Source: Bacillus sp. OK048 (GTDB taxonomy: Bacteria; Bacillota; Bacilli; Bacillales; Cytobacillaceae). Taken from it: a DNA stretch of 64,000 bases. Under the pieces are notes generated by a model, which searched no databases, was not told the DNA's origin, and saw only the letters and a list, made by a program, of their open reading frames with translations. Numbering within the stretch: position 1 is the stretch's first letter; every line of letters begins with the position of its first letter. A program made the translations under genes and the position numbers. Positions 60,601-64,000 of this stretch are shown here, in pieces. The stretch is taken from positions 1-64,000 of the forward strand of contig NZ_FNHN01000006.1 of the NCBI RefSeq assembly GCF_900103525.1, given 5' to 3'.

Positions 60601-63387
60601 GACATTGTATCGGGTATTAAAAATGCTAAAGTTCAGGTGAACTTATTCGAAAAAGGATATCATTATGACCATGAGCTAGTACCAAGTACGTCTCTTGATT
60701 CTGTTCCTAGCGCTGATGTAGAAATTAACGATGATGGGTCATACGATATTTCAGTAGAGGTAAGTGATAATGCTGGTAATCTACTGGATATTCCTGAGAA
60801 CAAATTAGAAAGAACGATTTTTATCGATAAAAAGCTCCCAGAAATCACCAAGTTCACTTTTAAAGCAGAAGGTGAAAATGCTGTGGAACTGTCTGGTCCG
60901 AAAAATTCTGTTGAGCTAACAGAATATGGATTCTTTTTCAAGAAGCCAACGCAAGTTACGGTAAATGCAGAAGATAAAACCGAAACGGGCAAGGCAGCGA
61001 GTGGTGTTAAATCAATAACCGTTTATTTACAAGATTACGAGAATGGAAAATACTATGCATTACAACCAAATGGTTCTTTATCTGAAATAGAGAAAACGGC
61101 TATTGGAAGTATTGCAGCTATTTCAACTGATAGTGAAGTTACCTTCAGAGTTCCAGCATCATTTAAAGGTCAAATTTTTGCTAAAGCAACAGACCAAGTT
61201 GCTAATACTAGTGAGTTTGTAACACCAAATGGTGCAGTCATTGAAGATGCTAAGAAACACGAAGAAACATCTGCAATCAAGATTGACCCAGTTGAAAAAA
61301 CAACTTTTAAAGACAATGAAAATAAAGATCTTTATAACAAAAATGTTGATGTAAAGGTAACCGTTACAGATACGTATTCAGGTCTTGCAGAAGTGGAATG
61401 GTCTGTTGTTGCTCCTTATGATACGACGAATAATCAACAGGGAATCGTCCAAGTCAAAAAGGATGGAAATCTTGCTACTGACACAGATACTGCAGGCTGG
61501 AATATAACAAAGACAGAAGAGAACCTCGTCAATGAAATGACCAAAATGATTACTGTCAATCATGATAGTAATGCAATTGTTGTCAAAGTGAAAATAACTG
61601 ACCGAGCAGGAAACACTTCGGAAAAGTTTATTGATTTTAGCATCGATAAGACAGCTCCTACAGTGGAGGTTACGTATGATAACAACACAGCGGATGCGCA
61701 AAACCCTGATTTCTTCAAGGAGGACCGCACAGCGACCATTGTTATTACGGAGCGTAACTTTAAAGCAAAAGATGTAGTACATGCGATTACGAATACCGAT
61801 GGTGTTATTCCAGAATTAGTAGGTTGGACAACCAGAGCAAATTCAGGGGACCCAAACAAAACCACTCATACTGCAACGGTGAAATACAGTGCAGATGGAG
61901 ATTACACCTTTGATATTACGTACAAAGATAATGCAGGCAATGGGGCTGCACCTATCGCCCAGCATAAATTTACACTTGATAAAACGGTTCCTGTTATTAA
62001 CGTAGCGTATAATAACAATTCAGCAGCTAACGGTAATTATTTTAAAGCTGCTAGAACAGCGACGATTTCTATTACAGAGCATAACTTTGAAACAAGTCGT
62101 ATTCAGGTGACAGGCACCGCAACAGATGGTGGTAGACCAGTAGCATTCCCGAATACAAGTGGATGGTCTACAAGAGGTGATGTTCACACCGCTACCATCC
62201 AATATTCTGCAGATGCGACGTATCGTTTTGATATAGCGTATACGGATATGGCCGGTAATGTGGCTGCTGATTATTCCGTGGATGAATTCATCATTGACCA
62301 AACCATGCCTGAGCTTAGCATCACGGGCGTAGCAGACAAGTCTGCTAATAATGGCGATGTTGCCCCAGTTATCTCTTATTCAGATACGAATTTCAATAAG
62401 AGTGCCGTTTCGATTAGCTTGAAAGGTTGGAATAAGGGCAACGTGACATTGGCTGGAAGCTCTGCAGAGGCTGCAAACGGTCAAGTCTATACGTTTAATA
62501 ACTTTGAAAAAACGAAGGAAAATGACGATCTTTATACCTTAACAGCAACACTTACTGACTTTGCTGGAAATGTATCAACCCAAACGATCATGTTCTCTGT
62601 GAACCGTTTTGGTTCTGTTTATACCTTTGATGAAACCTTAAAAGCGATTGATGGTAAGTATATTAAGGATGAACAAGACGTTATCTTGACAGAAACAAAT
62701 GTCGACAGCTTGAAGAAAGATACCATTAAGGTGAAGATGACGAAAAATGGAACACCTCATGATTTGGTTGAAGGAACAGATTACACTGTAATGGAAACAG
62801 GTGGTGAGGGTACTTGGAGTCAGTACAAGTATGTGGTGAAAAAAGGCTTATTCTCTGCAGATGGTAAATACACCGTTGCTATTTACTCAGAGGATGTAGC
62901 TGGTAATATTAATGAAACCATCGATGAAGTGAAAAAAGCTGAGGTTGCATTCGGGATCGACAAGACCGCTCCTGTGATTGTACCAATCGATCTAGAAAAT
63001 GGTCACCAGTATCCAGTTGAAACGAAAACCGTATCGGTATCCATCAAGGACAATCTTGTTCTTAAGGGTGCTACCATTTATTTGAATGGTAAAATCGTTA
63101 CCCACAAGGCAGATGGAGAGAACTTTACATTTGCTATCCCAAGCTCTAACGAGTTGCAGAATGTAAAGATTACTGCAGTTGATGCAGCAGGTAATGAACT
63201 TTCTAAAGAAGTGAAAGAATTGCTTGTATCTACGAACCCGATCGTCCGCTGGTACAACAACAAGCCATTGTTTGCGGGATCTATTGGAGGAATTGGTGGA
63301 CTAGGTATTGCCATTGCTGCATTGGTCATGTTCCGTAAACAAAAGAAAAACAACATAGAAACTGATAATGAAGTAGTTGGAGGTTAA
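57640..63387 (+). CDS. Giant surface protein with multiple Ig-like domains
   Basis: 1915 residues. The signal peptide (about 1-37) has a PVYA-ENG cleavage site. An N-terminal Bacterial_repeat/InlB-B-like region (about 70-350; GTGTGKVEVDGTEYTSSP) is followed by about eight Ig-like modules. Their boundaries are marked by IDK-x-AP or its variants (IDKVAP, IDTKKP, IEKTAP, IDKKLP, IDKTAP, LDKTVP, IDQTMP, IDKTAP). INFLSFGTFFN occurs twice. The C-terminal TM (about 1880-1900) ends in a basic tail with no LPXTG, so it is membrane-anchored. It could be a secreted-side component or receptor of the T7SS; its function is unknown. Confidence 0.85.
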   Translation: MHTRKKSKGSRILAMVLAILLVTYNIPVGTNLPVYAENGEDTLEITEGVPPITDDLTADDPELEPTPEPEPVNYNVTVESTGTGTGKVEVDGTEYTSSPVPVLEGTEVEVIITPDTNSEIKSVKIGDKDLVEVSNEEKHGYTTKIPAISGDTTIAVEFVTKSYFITFTTNEFGTVDTYTSNGGEVKVTHGDKAKFTAIPEADYHVDSIKIKNAKEEEYVEVDIPEDVKESTQNFSYTIEKVKKNMEVTVTFAINTHEVTTSVISEIDENGEYVEYGTITSVDSEIDHGSQAAITITPDESYRVKEIFVNHISKDLESVNFIDNDDGTYTYTLKDIKDDTPVEVSFEPIPISDEPWGNYMEIIPTTGSLIEKVATDGNEIKNLYIFSKDAKFDLKPVKPFDRLKFDKGWASEYLNINDSIMMKSLSVKIKKPLYSKNEQSIKLPGNLYLVFDKQKPEVEESILLTGNDKVKVGDSLWFSGAVTVSGSINNVEEKIGKNGVRYSTPIDKVYYSEGEYSLENRKEATFDSDTNQFTFQTEDKSYQGIYSIWSVDKAGNESNVKKVNINIDKVAPELDGGKTAVTLAPKNNGFLASVINFLSFGTFFNKEVEVTVMGKDDASGVKGITLKSTDEKNVPERVEGSFEKGKLTAKEKFTLKDGHIGTLTVVVTDYVNNENQVKITNEYSNMVAENGKIMIESINPDTSLRVKYDKETVTHYVDDSGNDIYSDDVTFDLLAGDLQSGVNSVTIKSNDDKIYKNDLYSDKETPEVAYTLTTVDLNNAGISIEEDGSYKVSADVKDNAGNRTVAEKTIYIDTKKPELIPGKEAVTFEPRYDSGIAKAINFLSFGTFFNEKIEITVNVQDDIAGIKDLYINAKPSNGQEVKKLEADITRNGLNANATFTLDVESFKGTFDVVVTDNVNNHDTYPVNEGNSNIKAEGNDELMIEKTAPTADIQIAHGEDVRSYVDKQTGNAFYSNDVTFKVNVQDTESDIVSGIKNAKVQVNLFEKGYHYDHELVPSTSLDSVPSADVEINDDGSYDISVEVSDNAGNLLDIPENKLERTIFIDKKLPEITKFTFKAEGENAVELSGPKNSVELTEYGFFFKKPTQVTVNAEDKTETGKAASGVKSITVYLQDYENGKYYALQPNGSLSEIEKTAIGSIAAISTDSEVTFRVPASFKGQIFAKATDQVANTSEFVTPNGAVIEDAKKHEETSAIKIDPVEKTTFKDNENKDLYNKNVDVKVTVTDTYSGLAEVEWSVVAPYDTTNNQQGIVQVKKDGNLATDTDTAGWNITKTEENLVNEMTKMITVNHDSNAIVVKVKITDRAGNTSEKFIDFSIDKTAPTVEVTYDNNTADAQNPDFFKEDRTATIVITERNFKAKDVVHAITNTDGVIPELVGWTTRANSGDPNKTTHTATVKYSADGDYTFDITYKDNAGNGAAPIAQHKFTLDKTVPVINVAYNNNSAANGNYFKAARTATISITEHNFETSRIQVTGTATDGGRPVAFPNTSGWSTRGDVHTATIQYSADATYRFDIAYTDMAGNVAADYSVDEFIIDQTMPELSITGVADKSANNGDVAPVISYSDTNFNKSAVSISLKGWNKGNVTLAGSSAEAANGQVYTFNNFEKTKENDDLYTLTATLTDFAGNVSTQTIMFSVNRFGSVYTFDETLKAIDGKYIKDEQDVILTETNVDSLKKDTIKVKMTKNGTPHDLVEGTDYTVMETGGEGTWSQYKYVVKKGLFSADGKYTVAIYSEDVAGNINETIDEVKKAEVAFGIDKTAPVIVPIDLENGHQYPVETKTVSVSIKDNLVLKGATIYLNGKIVTHKADGENFTFAIPSSNELQNVKITAVDAAGNELSKEVKELLVSTNPIVRWYNNKPLFAGSIGGIGGLGIAIAALVMFRKQKKNNIETDNEVVGG

Positions 63388-63392
63388 CACAG

Positions 63393-63656
63393 ATGTTTGG
63401 AGATTTTACCCTATGGAATTGGCTTACCATTGCGAGCTTAGTTGTTAACCTTATTACGATGATATTGGTGATTGTTTCTTTAACGAAATCCGGTAAGAAA
63501 AGTTCAATTCAAGTGGAGCAGCAGGCTTCCGCACAAGTAGCTGCTTCAAGACAAACGAAGCCAGCAGGAGTTTCAGGAGTGGTGTTCTGTAGAAACTGCG
63601 GGAAACAATATGATTCAAGTCATAGTACATGCCCAAGCTGCCAAGCACCAAGATAA
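63393..63656 (+). CDS. Small TM protein with C-terminal zinc ribbon
   Basis: 87 residues. TM about 7-29, a linker with many Gln/Ala/Ser, then FCRNCGKQYDSSHSTCPSCQ (about 65-84), a four-Cys zinc ribbon close to that of the FHA protein in this locus. ATG 63393 is nine bases after GGAGG and five bases after the giant protein stop. Last gene before the terminator. May tether or nucleate the phospho-signalling complex at the membrane. Confidence 0.8.
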   Translation: MFGDFTLWNWLTIASLVVNLITMILVIVSLTKSGKKSSIQVEQQASAQVAASRQTKPAGVSGVVFCRNCGKQYDSSHSTCPSCQAPR

Positions 63657-63684
63657 CAAGAGTAACTTTCAAGTATGAAAAAAA

Positions 63685-63714
63685 GCGCAGACCTTTTAAC
63701 GGGTCTGCGTTTTT
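63685..63714 (+). terminator. Terminator of the type VII secretion locus
   Basis: CGCAGACC (63686-63693) pairs with GGTCTGCG (63702-63709), followed by five T. It closes the roughly 19-kb co-directional block. Confidence 0.85.
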
Positions 63715-63773
63715 GAGTGGAATCTTTATAGAAAGTTTCTGGGATCAGACCGCCATAACTCGATGGCCTATTA

Positions 63774-63953
63774 TCAATCTCGTTTTTCATATTTAACTTT
63801 TTGAATTTCTTTATATCTATTAATATCATTTCTAGTTTTCAATTCAGTTGAAGTGAATGATCTCCTAGAAGATTTACCAGATTGGAAGTCATTCCAAACT
63901 TTATACACGTAGTAAATAACAAAGCATCCAAGGATTATAAATAAAATTCCCAT
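63774..63953 (-). CDS. Small membrane protein, 59 residues
   Basis: ATG 63953 lies eight bases after AGAGGTG. The product has an N-terminal TM (about 2-19) and a charged, basic cytoplasmic-type tail (KTRNDINRYKEIQKVKYEKR near the end). It converges on the secretion locus, with the terminator between them. A candidate promoter would lie at the window edge. I do not recognise the family. Confidence 0.65.
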   Translation of the reverse strand: MGILFIILGCFVIYYVYKVWNDFQSGKSSRRSFTSTELKTRNDINRYKEIQKVKYEKRD

Positions 63954-64000
63954 TTTTAAAACACCTCTTATCTTTTTATTGTAAAGACAATATGTTAGTC

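Noticed and set aside
57640-63387. LPXTG sortase substrate
   Set aside because: No LPXTG-like motif before the C-terminal hydrophobic segment, so sortase anchoring is not supported.
44199-63714. Prophage or integrative element origin for the T7SS block
   Set aside because: No integrase, attachment repeats, tRNA or phage structural genes are visible in or beside the block.

Overview
The window looks like a chromosomal segment of a low-GC, endospore-forming Bacillaceae species (Bacillus or Neobacillus type). The grounds are a complete GerA-type germinant receptor operon with a sigma-G-like promoter, an ECF sigma factor with a cognate DUF4179-type membrane protein, AGGAGG-type ribosome sites, TTG/GTG starts, and many Rho-independent terminators. 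Species cannot be fixed from the sequence alone. No rRNA, tRNA, CRISPR array or intact insertion sequence was seen. Several intergenic regions carry short tandem or dispersed repeats.

Layout. 1-2.3 kb: an autoregulated-looking PadR repressor with an MFS exporter. 2.6-3.0 kb (minus strand): a compact unit made of a cyclic-di-GMP-I (GEMM) riboswitch, a 45-residue single-TM protein and a terminator. 3.5-8.6 kb (minus): an FtsX/MacB-type ABC transporter and the two-component system that probably controls it through 11-bp-spaced direct repeats. 8.9-12 kb: ECF sigma/anti-sigma pair, a broken nucleoside hydrolase, an MBL-fold hydrolase. 12.6-17 kb (minus): cytidine deaminase and the gerABC-type operon.

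17.2-26 kb: a PocR-type AraC regulator diverges from glycerol dehydrogenase, dihydroxyacetone kinase, a GH2 glycosidase, a GPH-family symporter and aldose 1-epimerase. Together they suggest uptake and breakdown of a glycosyl-glycerol, with the glycerol half leaving as DHAP. 26-28 kb: HAD phosphatase and a lipoprotein. 28.4-33.7 kb (minus): a bacteriocin-type operon (C39-peptidase ABC exporter, unknown 158-aa protein, HlyD adaptor, polytopic membrane protein, Gly-rich precursor with a double-glycine leader). 34-43.6 kb: SDR oxidoreductase, DUF4386 protein, small XRE regulator pair, a candidate structured RNA, a PhoA-family phosphatase lacking a signal peptide, a sporulation-kinase-like sensor, and an ArsR-regulated ABC-2 exporter.

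44.2-63.7 kb: one long co-directional block encoding a non-canonical type VII secretion system. EssC and the ubiquitin-like EsaB/YukD are present, with four WXG100 proteins, a lipoprotein, a lipase with the lipase domain at the N-terminus (reverse-LXG-like toxin layout), and a further small helical protein. EssB, EssA and EsaA are not encoded here. In their place are an FHA/zinc-ribbon protein, a PP2C phosphatase, a catalytically intact membrane Ser/Thr kinase, a membrane protein with TxVL repeats, a 1915-residue Ig-like surface protein and a TM/zinc-ribbon protein. This phospho-signalling-coupled T7SS and the bacteriocin operon are the most interesting systems in the window.
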